A stretch of DNA of 64,000 nt, taken from a virus. The DNA is taken from the IMG/VR virus record IMGVR_UViG_3300044640_001495, positions 248,001-312,000 of that record. One strand, written 5' to 3'. A model generated the notes under the pieces. That model worked only from the letters and a program-made list of their open reading frames with translations, ran no database searches and was not told the DNA's origin. Made by a program: the position numbers and the translations under genes. Positions 19,114 to 27,336 of the stretch are shown here, piece after piece (position 1 is the first letter of the stretch; every line of letters begins with the position of its first letter).

Positions 19114-20217
19114 ATGTCAAATGTATTCACAAGATTTCTCGGCGGTGTAGGAGAAGGGTTACTTACACCCAAAGGCGGCCTCGCGGATTTCCGTCATGCC
19201 AGCAAACTGTTTGTTGAAAACGGCTACCGGCTTATGCCTCGCACCAAGTTCATGTTTTATGTGCGGTTTGAGATTGATAAAACAGTATTATCATCACCGG
19301 TATTCACTAACACTCATGCAGACGAAATTGGTTATCTTATCAAGAGTACTGATCTGCCTAAATTTAAATTTGAAACAGTCACCAAAAATCAATACAATAG
19401 AAAACACATAATTTATAAAAATTTTACCTATGAAGGTATCTCAATGAAATTCCATGACGACAGTGCAGGAGTAATCAATGCATTGTGGGCATTATACATG
19501 GGAACCTATGTACAAGATCGATTCAATCCCGAGGCAGCATTTAGCAAGACAAATCTTGCCGCTTCCGGAACTACATTTCAAGGCTTTAGATACAGTCTCG
19601 ACAAGCAGGGAAAAACTGTGGACTTTTTTAAGTCTATTACTATATATACTATGAGTCGTCGTAGGTTTTTAGGATATACATTAATCAATCCTAAAATTAC
19701 AAGTTGGCAACACGGTGATGCCGGATATAGTGCAAATGAATTTAATGAAACTACAATGAATATAGAATATGAGTCTGTAGTCTACAGCTCAGGAAGTGTT
19801 GCTAAGAATACTCCCAAAGGATTTGCTAACTTATACTACGATAGTGTGCCAAGTCCATTAACTGTAGCAGGCGGCGGCGTCGGAAACTTATTAGGCGAAG
19901 GCGGTGTACTAGACGGACTCGAAAGTATATTCGGAGATGTCAGTAGCGGAGCTGCATTTGGCAGTGTAGGAGGATTCCTTGGCACCGCCATTGCCGCAGT
20001 GAATACTGCAAAAAATATTGGAAAACTATCCAAGGCAAGCCTGCGAGCAGAAGCCATAGGATTATTAAGTAGTCCTGCTGCTATTGGAGGTATTATCAAT
20101 ACCGTAGGCGGAACTTTGGGATCAGTGTTTCCAAAAAACAACGGCGGCAACGGTGGTACACAGGCCACGCAACGCTCAATCGCCCCACCGCCACAAGACC
20201 TAGGACAATTCTTATAA
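19114..20217 (+). CDS. Tube-like baseplate protein (gp48/gp54 type)
   Basis: 367 residues. Residues about 35-230 have a gp19-like tube fold pattern (KFMFYVRFEID, STDLPKFKFETV, MKFHDDSAGVINALW, SWQHGDAGYSANEFNETTMNIEYESV). The C-terminal 120 residues are Gly/Ala-rich with an amphipathic AAVNTAKNIGKLSKASL helix. T4 gp48 (364 residues) and gp54 are tube-like caps that start tube assembly on the baseplate, and the length and position after gp19 fit one of these. I cannot tell which. Confidence 0.7.
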   Translation: MSNVFTRFLGGVGEGLLTPKGGLADFRHASKLFVENGYRLMPRTKFMFYVRFEIDKTVLSSPVFTNTHADEIGYLIKSTDLPKFKFETVTKNQYNRKHIIYKNFTYEGISMKFHDDSAGVINALWALYMGTYVQDRFNPEAAFSKTNLAASGTTFQGFRYSLDKQGKTVDFFKSITIYTMSRRRFLGYTLINPKITSWQHGDAGYSANEFNETTMNIEYESVVYSSGSVAKNTPKGFANLYYDSVPSPLTVAGGGVGNLLGEGGVLDGLESIFGDVSSGAAFGSVGGFLGTAIAAVNTAKNIGKLSKASLRAEAIGLLSSPAAIGGIINTVGGTLGSVFPKNNGGNGGTQATQRSIAPPPQDLGQFL

Positions 20218-20218
20218 T

Positions 20219-20584
20219 ATGCCAAGTTTACCAAATTCTCTTCAGCAAGATAGTGCTGCTGGAACAAAATTATTTTTTGATCGTTACGGCGAACGAACTT
20301 TGGAATTTGGAGCCAACGAAGTCGGTGCTGCTATTGCTTTTTTCCAAAGTCGTGGATTTGAAAACGAAGCGGCTCTTATCACAGCACAGGTTTTATTGAA
20401 TCAAGCCAAACTCGACGACGTTCCGGTGTTTAAAATCATCGACACTCTCAAGAATTTTAATGGCGTTCAAATTAGTGCTCTGGTGGCTGAGATTCTAAAC
20501 AACAATAGAAATGCCACAAGTTCACTGGGTTATCGCACTGACTTAATAGAAAAACAAAATCAAACTAGAAATATTTTTGCCTAA
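20219..20584 (+). CDS. Conserved-looking small protein, likely tail or head assembly
   Basis: 121 residues, soluble and mainly helical, with a short polar C-terminus (EKQNQTRNIFA). It is packed between the tube-like gene and gp4; its ATG follows 2 nt after the previous stop and its last bases overlap gp4 (TAATG type). The position implies a role in baseplate or neck assembly. No family recognised. Confidence 0.65.
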   Translation: MPSLPNSLQQDSAAGTKLFFDRYGERTLEFGANEVGAAIAFFQSRGFENEAALITAQVLLNQAKLDDVPVFKIIDTLKNFNGVQISALVAEILNNNRNATSSLGYRTDLIEKQNQTRNIFA

Positions 20585-21024
20585 TGCCAAAGTTTGCTCA
20601 AGGTCGATTTGAAATGAAAAATGTCGACAAATATGTTGGCAAAAAAACACCATTGGCTCGAAGTTCGTGGGAATTTATTTTTATGAAGATGTTGGACGAA
20701 CATCCGGGTGTTGAAAAGTGGGCCAGCGAAAGCATACAAATTCCCTACAGAGATCCGTTAACCGGCAAGTATACAATATATGTTCCTGATTTTTTTATCA
20801 CTTATGTGGATAAAAATGGGAAAAAACATGCAGAAGTTGTAGAAGTTAAACCAGCTAGTCAAACGTTTATAGAACAGGTGGGAAAGAGTCAGTACAATCA
20901 ACAGCAGTATGTTAAAAATATGGCCAAATGGGAAGCTGCCGCAGCCTGGTGCAAACAGCAAGGTGTCAAGTTCCGCATAGTCAACGAAGGCGATATTTTT
21001 CATCAAGGCTCAAAACGCAGATAA
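20584..21024 (+). CDS. gp4: Head completion protein gp4 (TnsA-like nuclease fold)
   Basis: 146 residues, like T4 gp4 (150). The opening SSWEFIFMKMLDEHP (28-41), SESIQIPY, YVPDFFI with Asp69 and the VEVKP at 86-90 form a PD-(D/E)XK-like pattern typical of the family. gp4 acts in head completion before tail joining and is needed for infectious particles. It lies just upstream of the small terminase gene in the late operon. Confidence 0.9.
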   Translation: MPKFAQGRFEMKNVDKYVGKKTPLARSSWEFIFMKMLDEHPGVEKWASESIQIPYRDPLTGKYTIYVPDFFITYVDKNGKKHAEVVEVKPASQTFIEQVGKSQYNQQQYVKNMAKWEAAAAWCKQQGVKFRIVNEGDIFHQGSKRR

Positions 21025-21031
21025 GTAATGT

Positions 21032-21514
21032 ATGACGAAAAAACTTGAAGAACTGTTTAATCTAGAAGAATCTAAACCTGCAAAGGAAACAGCCCCTGTT
21101 GAACCCAAAATAGATCACACAGAAGTTCGCAGTTTAGATGACAGCTATAAAGCGGTGGCTGAGATTACTCGCAGTTTACCACAAGTAAAAGAACTAGACG
21201 AACTTAATGATCACGAACTAGACAATCTAGCATCAAAAGCTGAACAGGCCTATGACGACCTAATGGATTTAGGAATGAATGTAGAAGTTCGTTATAGCAG
21301 TCGTATTTTTGAAGTGGCCAGCTCAATGTTAGGCCATGCAATTACAGCTAAGTCTAATAAAATTGAGAAAAAACTCAAGGCTATTGACATGCAAATGAAG
21401 AAATACAAAATTGACAAAGATAACAACGAAGACCCAAATGATGTTATTAACGGGCAAGGATATGTGATCACTGACCGCAACGAGCTGATCAAGAAACTGG
21501 GCGGAAAAGCATAA
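21032..21514 (+). CDS. gp16: Small terminase subunit (gp16)
   Basis: 160 residues, close to T4 gp16 (164). It shares an acidic N-terminus, the LDDSYKAVAEITRSLPQ segment, a long central coiled coil (about 62-125), and the ending VITDRNELIKKLG, which parallels the T4 ending VFMGSPTELMDEIG. The subunit regulates the packaging motor and recognises phage DNA. It is separated from gp17 by two virion genes, unlike T4 where 16 and 17 overlap. Confidence 0.85.
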   Translation: MTKKLEELFNLEESKPAKETAPVEPKIDHTEVRSLDDSYKAVAEITRSLPQVKELDELNDHELDNLASKAEQAYDDLMDLGMNVEVRYSSRIFEVASSMLGHAITAKSNKIEKKLKAIDMQMKKYKIDKDNNEDPNDVINGQGYVITDRNELIKKLGGKA

Positions 21515-21517
21515 ATA
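21510..21517 (+). promoter_or_regulatory. Late promoter box (CATAAATA) inside gp16 stop
   Basis: The box overlaps the gp16 stop codon and ends 5 nt before the ATG at 21523. No ribosome binding site lies between; leaderless-type start. Confidence 0.75.
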
Positions 21518-21522
21518 CTACT

Positions 21523-22083
21523 ATGAAAACTTTCAAAGAATATCTTGCCGAAGGCAAAAAATCATACAGCTTTAAAATTAAAGTTGCCGGTGATCTGCCC
21601 GAAGATTTCCAATCAAACTTAAAAACGTCCCTAGAAAGATGCAAAGTTATGAAAATGGAAAAACTCAGCACAACACCAATCCAAGCAGTTCCTATGGATT
21701 TTCCAACTATGAAAAACTGTGAAGTTCACGTTTTTGAAGTTGCTTGTGAATATCCTATTACTTCGCCTGAAATCAGCAGTGATATCAAGAGTATGGGTCT
21801 AGACGAAGCTAGTTTTAGAGTAAGAGGAAGCAACGAATCTTCTGAAACTGATCAAGGTGAAATAGAAATTTTAAACACTGACGGGCTGTTAACTGACAGT
21901 CAGTATAAAGAAGGTACCAATGTCAAGCACAAAGATTTCTTTGGCGATGACTTTAACAAGAGTTTTTTAAAAGATTTAAGCAAAGTTGCTAAACAACAAA
22001 AGAAAGACAACGGTCAGACAGAATATAAACTGCCCAAGGCCAAAATTGATAAGACCGGCGTAAAAAGCGCCCTAGGGAGTTAA
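21523..22083 (+). CDS. Candidate internal head protein with capsid-targeting peptide
   Basis: 186 residues. The N-terminus MKTFKEYLAE-G closely resembles the capsid-targeting peptide of T4 internal proteins (MKTYQEFIAE), which the prohead protease gp21 cuts after LxE/IxE. Here the cut would fall after Glu10, leaving a mature protein of 176 residues with an alpha/beta body and a Lys-rich end (KVAKQQKKDNG). If so, it is carried inside the head, possibly delivered with the DNA. Body family not recognised. It has its own late promoter. Confidence 0.65.
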   Translation: MKTFKEYLAEGKKSYSFKIKVAGDLPEDFQSNLKTSLERCKVMKMEKLSTTPIQAVPMDFPTMKNCEVHVFEVACEYPITSPEISSDIKSMGLDEASFRVRGSNESSETDQGEIEILNTDGLLTDSQYKEGTNVKHKDFFGDDFNKSFLKDLSKVAKQQKKDNGQTEYKLPKAKIDKTGVKSALGS

Positions 22084-22084
22084 T

Positions 22085-23029
22085 ATGAATTTCAATGAAT
22101 TGATGTCTAAAATGCGCGAGCTGGATGCTCCTGTCGCTCCATTGGGGGCGGTTGAGGCCTGTGGCGATCCAATGGGCATGCCCCCGCCGAGTATTCCTAG
22201 CAAGCCCGATGAACCTCCCCCAAGCATGAGTTTGAACCTCAATGCACAGGGCATGGACAACATTGCTGAATTAATGAAGTTGATGACCAAAGTCAATCCA
22301 GACATGATCAATCAACCAGCACCAATGAGCATGCCTCCAATGAGTGCCGAACCAAGCATCATGAGTATCAAGCCTCCAATGCCAGGCATTGGAGATCTAG
22401 GAAATCTAGATTCAGGACCATTAAAAATGTTGCCTGACCTAGACAAAGACGAACCACACAGTGAGCCTGATGCAGATAATAGAGGCGGTCCTAGTGACAT
22501 GGATGCAGACAATATGCCTCCAATGGGTGACCTAGATCGTGACGATAAAGGCATTGACTCTATTCAAAAGTCTATGGGCGACCGAGACGGTGACGGCGAT
22601 CATGACATGGATGATCATGACATGGAAAAAGACGGCAAAGAAGGCGACAAGAAAGACAAAGAAGAAGCATTCGGTAATGCACCGGAAGGCGCATCTGGAC
22701 AAGAATATCATGGCATAGATGCTGCTATTCCAGACGGCGACGACTTGAACAAGCCAAAGAAAAGTTTTAGCGGTAAACCATATCGTGGCGACAATCCTAT
22801 GGCTGCCGGCGCTTACGAAAGCAAAGAACAACTACGTGCCAGCATCAAGGAAGAATTACGTAGACGTTTATCAGAAGCAAAAAGTGAAAAGTTTGATCCA
22901 CTAAAACATGTTAAGAATCCAACACAGGGTGAGAAGAATGCAGCACCCGATGTTAATCGTGAAAAATATGGCGATCGGGCAGCAATATTAAGATCCGCCG
23001 AAAAAGACGGTCGCTTAAAGACTACGTGA
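22085..23029 (+). CDS. Met/Pro/Asp-rich, largely disordered virion protein
   Basis: 314 residues. A helical N-terminus (MNFNELMSKMRELDAP) is followed by a low-complexity region rich in Met, Pro and Asp, an acidic stretch with DGDGDHDMDDHD near 170-185, and a C-terminal helix (SKEQLRASIKEELRRRLSEA, about 247-266) ending in a basic tail. The start, 1 nt after the previous stop, implies co-translation with the internal head protein candidate. Its composition suggests a scaffold-like, ion-binding or DNA-condensing head component. No family recognised. Confidence 0.7.
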   Translation: MNFNELMSKMRELDAPVAPLGAVEACGDPMGMPPPSIPSKPDEPPPSMSLNLNAQGMDNIAELMKLMTKVNPDMINQPAPMSMPPMSAEPSIMSIKPPMPGIGDLGNLDSGPLKMLPDLDKDEPHSEPDADNRGGPSDMDADNMPPMGDLDRDDKGIDSIQKSMGDRDGDGDHDMDDHDMEKDGKEGDKKDKEEAFGNAPEGASGQEYHGIDAAIPDGDDLNKPKKSFSGKPYRGDNPMAAGAYESKEQLRASIKEELRRRLSEAKSEKFDPLKHVKNPTQGEKNAAPDVNREKYGDRAAILRSAEKDGRLKTT

Positions 23030-23043
23030 TACAAGTCAAATCC

Positions 23044-23071
23044 AAATAGGCTCTCCGGAGCCTATTTTTTT
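23044..23071 (+). terminator. Rho-independent terminator before gp17
   Basis: Stem AATAGGCTC / GAGCCTATT with a TCCG loop and a T7 run. Confidence 0.9.
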
Positions 23072-23073
23072 CA

Positions 23074-23080
23074 GTAAATA
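23074..23080 (+). promoter_or_regulatory. Late promoter box for gp17 (GTAAATA)
   Basis: Directly after the terminator, ending 5 nt before the terminase ATG at 23086. There is no Shine-Dalgarno sequence. Confidence 0.68.
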
Positions 23081-23085
23081 ACAGT

Positions 23086-24672
23086 ATGGCAAAATCACTA
23101 GACGGTAATTTAATTAAGAAAGCTCATGCACCTCAACGATATACTCTTGAGGAAGTCAAGCATCTTGAAGCATGTATGGATCCTGTCACTGGTCCGCTGT
23201 ATTTTTGTAAAAACTTTTTAAAGATTCAGCACCCTGTACGTGGATCAATTCCGTTTGCACCTTACGAATATCAAGAAAGACTAATAGATGCCTATCACAA
23301 CAACAAACAGTGTATTGCCATGCTGCCACGACAGATGGGTAAGACCACCTGTGCCACAGGATACTTGTTATGGTACACAATGTTTGTGCCAGAAGCACAG
23401 GTTTTAATTGCTGCTCACAAATACGAAGGTGCGCAGGACATTATGAATCGTTATCGATTCGGTTACGAAAACCTGCCAGATTTTATTCGTGCAGGTGTGT
23501 ATAGCTACAATAGAAACACCATTGAGTATGACAACGGAGCTCGTATACAGGCAGTGACAACTACAGAAAATACAGGTCGTGGTAAATCTCTTTCACTGAT
23601 CTATTGCGATGAGTTTGCGTTTGTGCAGCCTCCAGAAAAAGCCAAAGAATTCTGGACTGCACTGTCACCAACATTATCAACAGGCGGTAAATGTATTATT
23701 ACATCAACACCAAACAGTGACGAAGATCAGTTTGCGTTAATTTGGACTGAGGCTAACAAGCGATTCGATGAGCATGGGAATGAACAGCAATTAGGTATGA
23801 ATGGATTCCACAGTTTCTTTGCACACTGGGCAGAACATCCAGATCGTGATGAGAAGTGGGCTCAGACAGAACGTGCAAAGATTGGTGAAGAGCGTTTCCG
23901 TCGTGAATTTGATTGCGAATTCTTGATCTTTGACGAAACGCTAATCAATGCTGTGCGACTGGCAGAAATGAAAGGTGTTGACCCTATCATGACCATGGGG
24001 CAAACACGTTTTTATAAAGACATTGACCCAAGAGCAACTTATCTAGTTTCCCTAGATCCTTCATTAGGCACTGGTGGGGACTATGGTGCCATACAGGTGT
24101 TTGAAATGCCCAGTATGGAACAGGTAGCAGAATGGCGACATAATCTAACTCCTATTCAAGCACAGGTTAAACACCTAAGAGAAATTTGCAAGTACATTCA
24201 AGACCGAGGACTAGAAAAGGGCGGTATTCCGCAACTTTATTACAGTGTTGAAAACAATACACTAGGCGAAGCTGCTCTTATTGTTATTAGTAATCTAGGA
24301 GAAGAAAACTTCCCAGGATTATTCCTTTCTGAGCCTATGCGTAAGGGTCATGTACGTAAATTTAGAAAAGGATTTAACACAACACACAAGACAAAAATCA
24401 CTGCTTGTAGTCAGGTTAAACACATGTTAGAAACACAAAAAATGAAGATTTACTCTAAACCTCTAATATCTGAGCTTAAAACATTTGTGGCACACGGAGT
24501 GGGATTTGGCGCTAAAACAGGCGAACACGACGACCTAGTAAGTGCCATGCTGTTAATAATACGTATGGCTGGAGTATTATCAGATTGGGATCCCAAGATC
24601 TACGAAAAGATGACAGAAAAATTAAGCGAAGATCAAATGCCCATGCCGATATTTGTCTCTAGCGGTTTTTGA
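23086..24672 (+). CDS. gp17: Large terminase subunit (gp17)
   Basis: 528 residues. The ATPase domain has Walker A PRQMGKTT at 81-88, Walker B LIYCDEF at 171-177, and a coupling STPN at 207-210. The RNase H-like nuclease domain begins near 318 with VSLDPSLGTGGDYG (Asp324 and Asp332) and ends with EHDDLVSAML, which carries the last acidic residues. The enzyme translocates DNA into the prohead and cuts the concatemer. T4 gp17 has 610 residues, so this version is somewhat short. Its start is leaderless-type. Confidence 0.96.
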   Translation: MAKSLDGNLIKKAHAPQRYTLEEVKHLEACMDPVTGPLYFCKNFLKIQHPVRGSIPFAPYEYQERLIDAYHNNKQCIAMLPRQMGKTTCATGYLLWYTMFVPEAQVLIAAHKYEGAQDIMNRYRFGYENLPDFIRAGVYSYNRNTIEYDNGARIQAVTTTENTGRGKSLSLIYCDEFAFVQPPEKAKEFWTALSPTLSTGGKCIITSTPNSDEDQFALIWTEANKRFDEHGNEQQLGMNGFHSFFAHWAEHPDRDEKWAQTERAKIGEERFRREFDCEFLIFDETLINAVRLAEMKGVDPIMTMGQTRFYKDIDPRATYLVSLDPSLGTGGDYGAIQVFEMPSMEQVAEWRHNLTPIQAQVKHLREICKYIQDRGLEKGGIPQLYYSVENNTLGEAALIVISNLGEENFPGLFLSEPMRKGHVRKFRKGFNTTHKTKITACSQVKHMLETQKMKIYSKPLISELKTFVAHGVGFGAKTGEHDDLVSAMLLIIRMAGVLSDWDPKIYEKMTEKLSEDQMPMPIFVSSGF

Positions 24673-24678
24673 TAAATA
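24671..24678 (+). promoter_or_regulatory. Late promoter box (GATAAATA) at the gp17 stop
   Basis: The box overlaps the gp17 stop codon and ends 5 nt before the ATG at 24684; no ribosome binding site. Confidence 0.75.
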
Positions 24679-24683
24679 TAACT

Positions 24684-26651
24684 ATGGACGCAACAAACAA
24701 TATAGCCACCGATTTATTCTATAAAATTAGAAGCCGCTTCAAAGGCCTAAAACTAGGCGATGGAACCGGTTCAATTACCATCAATCCCGAAGATGCCCGA
24801 TTCTTTGACTTTGATTATATGGAAGGCGAAACTGCAATCGGGCATGTTAGTATTAGCCTAGCAGAACAAAATTCATTAAAAGTATATTTCTCAACAGGAA
24901 TTACAGAATCAATGGATGGCGGACAAAAAGATAATTGGTATGGATTTCTAAAAGAATTACGTACATTTGCAAAACGTAGACTAATGGCGTTCGATACTAG
25001 AGACATTGCCAAAGACAATCTAGATCAAAGAGATTATGAATTTCTAAGTCAGCACAATCAGCCTAAAGATCAAGCAAACACAGTAGTTAAACCTGTTGGA
25101 GAAAGCATTATGAGTGAAAGCGCACTATACGGATCAAAGACCGTTAGTTATCAAAAGTTAATGGACACACGTCTTATCATCAAACACAATCAAGCAGTAA
25201 TGGACGATGCAGCACCTGGTGCTAGAAGCCGTAACATTTCTGGACTGTTTGTTGAAAATCAAGACGGAGAACGTTTTAAATATCCATTTATTCATCTAGC
25301 AGGTGCCCGTGCAATGCAACGTCACGTGGCCAACGGTGGCGTGCCATATGACGACATTGGTAAAAGCATTGTTAACATGAGTGAAGAAATTGCACAGCTA
25401 AAGAGTTTTGGCAATTATGTTGTGCGCAACGATCTAATGAATTCAGATACAAATAATGTTGTAGAAAGATCAGCAGAACAACTAAACAGATTGCGCGAGC
25501 AAATTAAAGCTATGAGCAAGCAAAGCCACTACGAACAATATCGTGAATCATTCCAGGCACAAACACAAGAAGAAGTTCCACAAGAATTTGTAGAAGAATT
25601 TACAGAAAAATTCACAGTTAGAAACTTCAAAGAAGATATTAAAAATGTGTTCCCGGTCTTGTATAGACTGATGAAAGAAAGCGACATAGGCTATGACGAC
25701 ATAGTCGCAATGACAACCACAGAACAAGAAACCGTAGAGGATGTTGAGCTCGATGAACACAACGAGTTCGATCGCTTTGAATCTTGGGTTATGGGGTTAG
25801 GCGAAGACTCAGCTATTGCTAGTCAAGATCCACAAGAACAACAGACAGCAAAACAAGAATTACAAGAGTTGGTTAGTCAGGCATTCCCAACAGGCGTTGA
25901 TGGTTCAAATGCTATCGAAAGTCTAAAAGGCATCATTGAAGATCCACAATTATTTAAAGCTATCAAAGAACAAGCACAACAAGATCCAGACTCTGATGTT
26001 CGTGGTATGGTAAAAGATTGGCTAGAATCTAATGCTCCAGAAGCAATTGAAGGGTTAGATTTTGGAGACTTTGAGGAACAGCCTGCAATGGATGCTGAAG
26101 AACAACCACAAGAAGCCAGTGATGGTCCTAACAAAAGCGATGTACCTGCATATCTACGCAAACAAAAAGGTGGAGATGATTGGAAGGTCAGCACTAAAGA
26201 CGTAGAAGATGAAAAAACTAAATCTCCAACAAGTTCAGCAGGCTTAGCACGTAGAAAACAAGAACTAGGAATGGGAGAAGCTGATAGCGAGCCTAGCAAA
26301 AAAGATGACGACAATTCTCCTCCTTGGGATACCGACGACGAAGAAAAGTCACAATTTAAAAAGCCCAATAATCCAAATCGTACAGGCCAAGACAGTGCTA
26401 GAGCATTAGCACAACGAGGCATGCAGTCTAAAATGAATGTACAAGAGTTAGCAGAATTCATCAGTAGTTTTTATGATAGAAATTCAGGTACATTCCCTAA
26501 AGGTCCAGAAGGCGTTGTTATCATGGTAGGCAAAAAGTTTGGTGAACAGGCAGAAATGGTTGCTCGCAAAATGGTAGAAAGAATGGCTCCACAACAACAA
26601 GATCCACAAATTGCAGAATTAGCACGTATTAGAGAATTAGCAGGCTATTAA
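24684..26651 (+). CDS. Large virion protein of unknown fold
   Basis: 655 residues from the ATG at 24684. The frame also opens at a TTG at 24669, which would place the late promoter inside the gene, so I chose the ATG. The first 300 residues look folded (RSRNISGLFVENQDGERFKYPF, LAGARAMQRHVANGG). The rest is acidic and Gln-rich, including a disordered region near 470-560 and a C-terminal domain with NVQELAEFISSFYDRN. Position after terminase and own late promoter suggest a portal-vicinity or internal virion protein. Family not recognised. Confidence 0.78.
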   Translation: MDATNNIATDLFYKIRSRFKGLKLGDGTGSITINPEDARFFDFDYMEGETAIGHVSISLAEQNSLKVYFSTGITESMDGGQKDNWYGFLKELRTFAKRRLMAFDTRDIAKDNLDQRDYEFLSQHNQPKDQANTVVKPVGESIMSESALYGSKTVSYQKLMDTRLIIKHNQAVMDDAAPGARSRNISGLFVENQDGERFKYPFIHLAGARAMQRHVANGGVPYDDIGKSIVNMSEEIAQLKSFGNYVVRNDLMNSDTNNVVERSAEQLNRLREQIKAMSKQSHYEQYRESFQAQTQEEVPQEFVEEFTEKFTVRNFKEDIKNVFPVLYRLMKESDIGYDDIVAMTTTEQETVEDVELDEHNEFDRFESWVMGLGEDSAIASQDPQEQQTAKQELQELVSQAFPTGVDGSNAIESLKGIIEDPQLFKAIKEQAQQDPDSDVRGMVKDWLESNAPEAIEGLDFGDFEEQPAMDAEEQPQEASDGPNKSDVPAYLRKQKGGDDWKVSTKDVEDEKTKSPTSSAGLARRKQELGMGEADSEPSKKDDDNSPPWDTDDEEKSQFKKPNNPNRTGQDSARALAQRGMQSKMNVQELAEFISSFYDRNSGTFPKGPEGVVIMVGKKFGEQAEMVARKMVERMAPQQQDPQIAELARIRELAGY

Positions 26652-26693
26652 GATTGTTCGTAGCAGTTAGAGTCTAGTTAACTCTATTAGATT

Positions 26694-26718
26694 GGGCACT
26701 TAGGTGTCCTTTCTTTTG
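26694..26718 (+). terminator. Probable terminator after the 655-residue virion gene
   Basis: GGGCAC-TTAG-GTGTCC hairpin (one G-U pair) followed by TTTCTTTT. Weaker than the others. The surrounding 26652-26807 also holds a repeated TTGTCAAC/TTGTCAAC pair and a GTAGG...CCTAC hairpin, but no promoter I trust. Confidence 0.55.
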
Positions 26719-26807
26719 GCGAAATCAGTTGTCAACGTAATTGTCAACTAAGGCGTTATATATATGTAGGGGTAGAAATTCCTACTTAACCAAAAGGAAA
26801 CTTTAAA

Positions 26808-27026
26808 ATGAAATCAGCAATCGCAATCCTCGCTACCGTGTTCGCAGTATCAGCATTTGCACAAGCACCTGCCAAGAAAGAAGAAGCCAAGCCAGCAGCA
26901 CCGGCTGCAACAGCAAGTGCTCCAACACCAGCTAAGGCTGAAGTTAAGAAGGAAGAGAAAAAGCCTGCAAAAAGCGAACCTGCTAAGAAAGAGCCAGCTA
27001 AAGCAGACGCAAAAGCCGCTAAGTAA
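26808..27026 (+). CDS. Small secreted Lys/Ala/Pro-rich protein
   Basis: 72 residues. Residues 1-19 form a classical Sec signal peptide (MKSAIAILATVFAVSAFA, cut before Gln19-Ala20). The mature part is almost only Lys, Ala, Pro and Glu in AKKEEAKPA-like repeats, resembling small periplasmic proteins of Betaproteobacteria and histone-H1-like tails. It has a good AAGGAAA ribosome binding site. A secreted protein of host style inside a late virion region is unusual and suggests capture from the host. Its stop is followed by an out-of-frame coding segment at 27027-27201. Confidence 0.7.
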   Translation: MKSAIAILATVFAVSAFAQAPAKKEEAKPAAPAATASAPTPAKAEVKKEEKKPAKSEPAKKEPAKADAKAAK

Positions 27027-27201
27027 ACTTGACCTAGAAGATAGCGATCTCATTGTTGATGATGAGATCACATTTGGTCGTAATCTAAAGGCTCGCAATT
27101 TTGGTCAGTTAGTAGAAGATGACTTATCAGACTATGTGAAGTTTAGATTATGGCTAGCTAGACAAAGAGCAATGGCAGCATATAGAGAAAAGTGGGCTTG
27201 A
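27027..27201 (+). pseudogene. Out-of-frame coding segment: frameshift product or remnant
   Basis: Frame +1 relative to the preceding small gene reads on without a stop for 58 codons: KLDLEDSDLIVDDE..., then FGQLVEDDLSDYVKFRLWLA and AAYREKWA. The composition is that of a normal phage protein, not of shadow sequence. There is no usable start codon (ATG, GTG or TTG in frame) between the previous stop and the body. A +1 slip at AAG-TAA would fuse it to the secreted ORF; alternatively it is the tail of a broken gene, or an assembly error is present. The stop lies in the terminator stem. Confidence 0.5.
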
Positions 27202-27216
27202 CCCACTTTTTTCTTT
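27188..27216 (+). terminator. Rho-independent terminator overlapping a stop codon
   Basis: Stem AAAAGTGGG / CCCACTTTT with a CTTGA loop that contains the TGA stop of the upstream segment, then TTCTTTT. Confidence 0.88.
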
Positions 27217-27250
27217 TGGTAAAATAAATCAAAAAAATAGCAGATAATCA

Positions 27251-27279
27251 TTGACCTTGCTAAATAAAAAGCGCATAAT
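27251..27279 (+). promoter_or_regulatory. Overlapping sigma70 and late promoter for gp32
   Basis: TTGACC, 17 nt, CATAAT makes a sigma70-type promoter. Its spacer contains GCTAAATA (27259-27266), a late box, so gp32 could be transcribed early and late from nested signals. The gp32 leader has an AGGAGG ribosome binding site. Confidence 0.65.
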
Positions 27280-27336
27280 AATACATGTGCATAAGGCATA
27301 TAAACATTTTAGGCATAACACAAGGAGGCATTTAAA

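Noticed and set aside
25877-26461. Minus-strand 194-codon frame opposite the virion protein gene
   Set aside because: Ser/Cys-rich shadow of an acidic, Gln-rich coding region; no promoter, ribosome site or motif.
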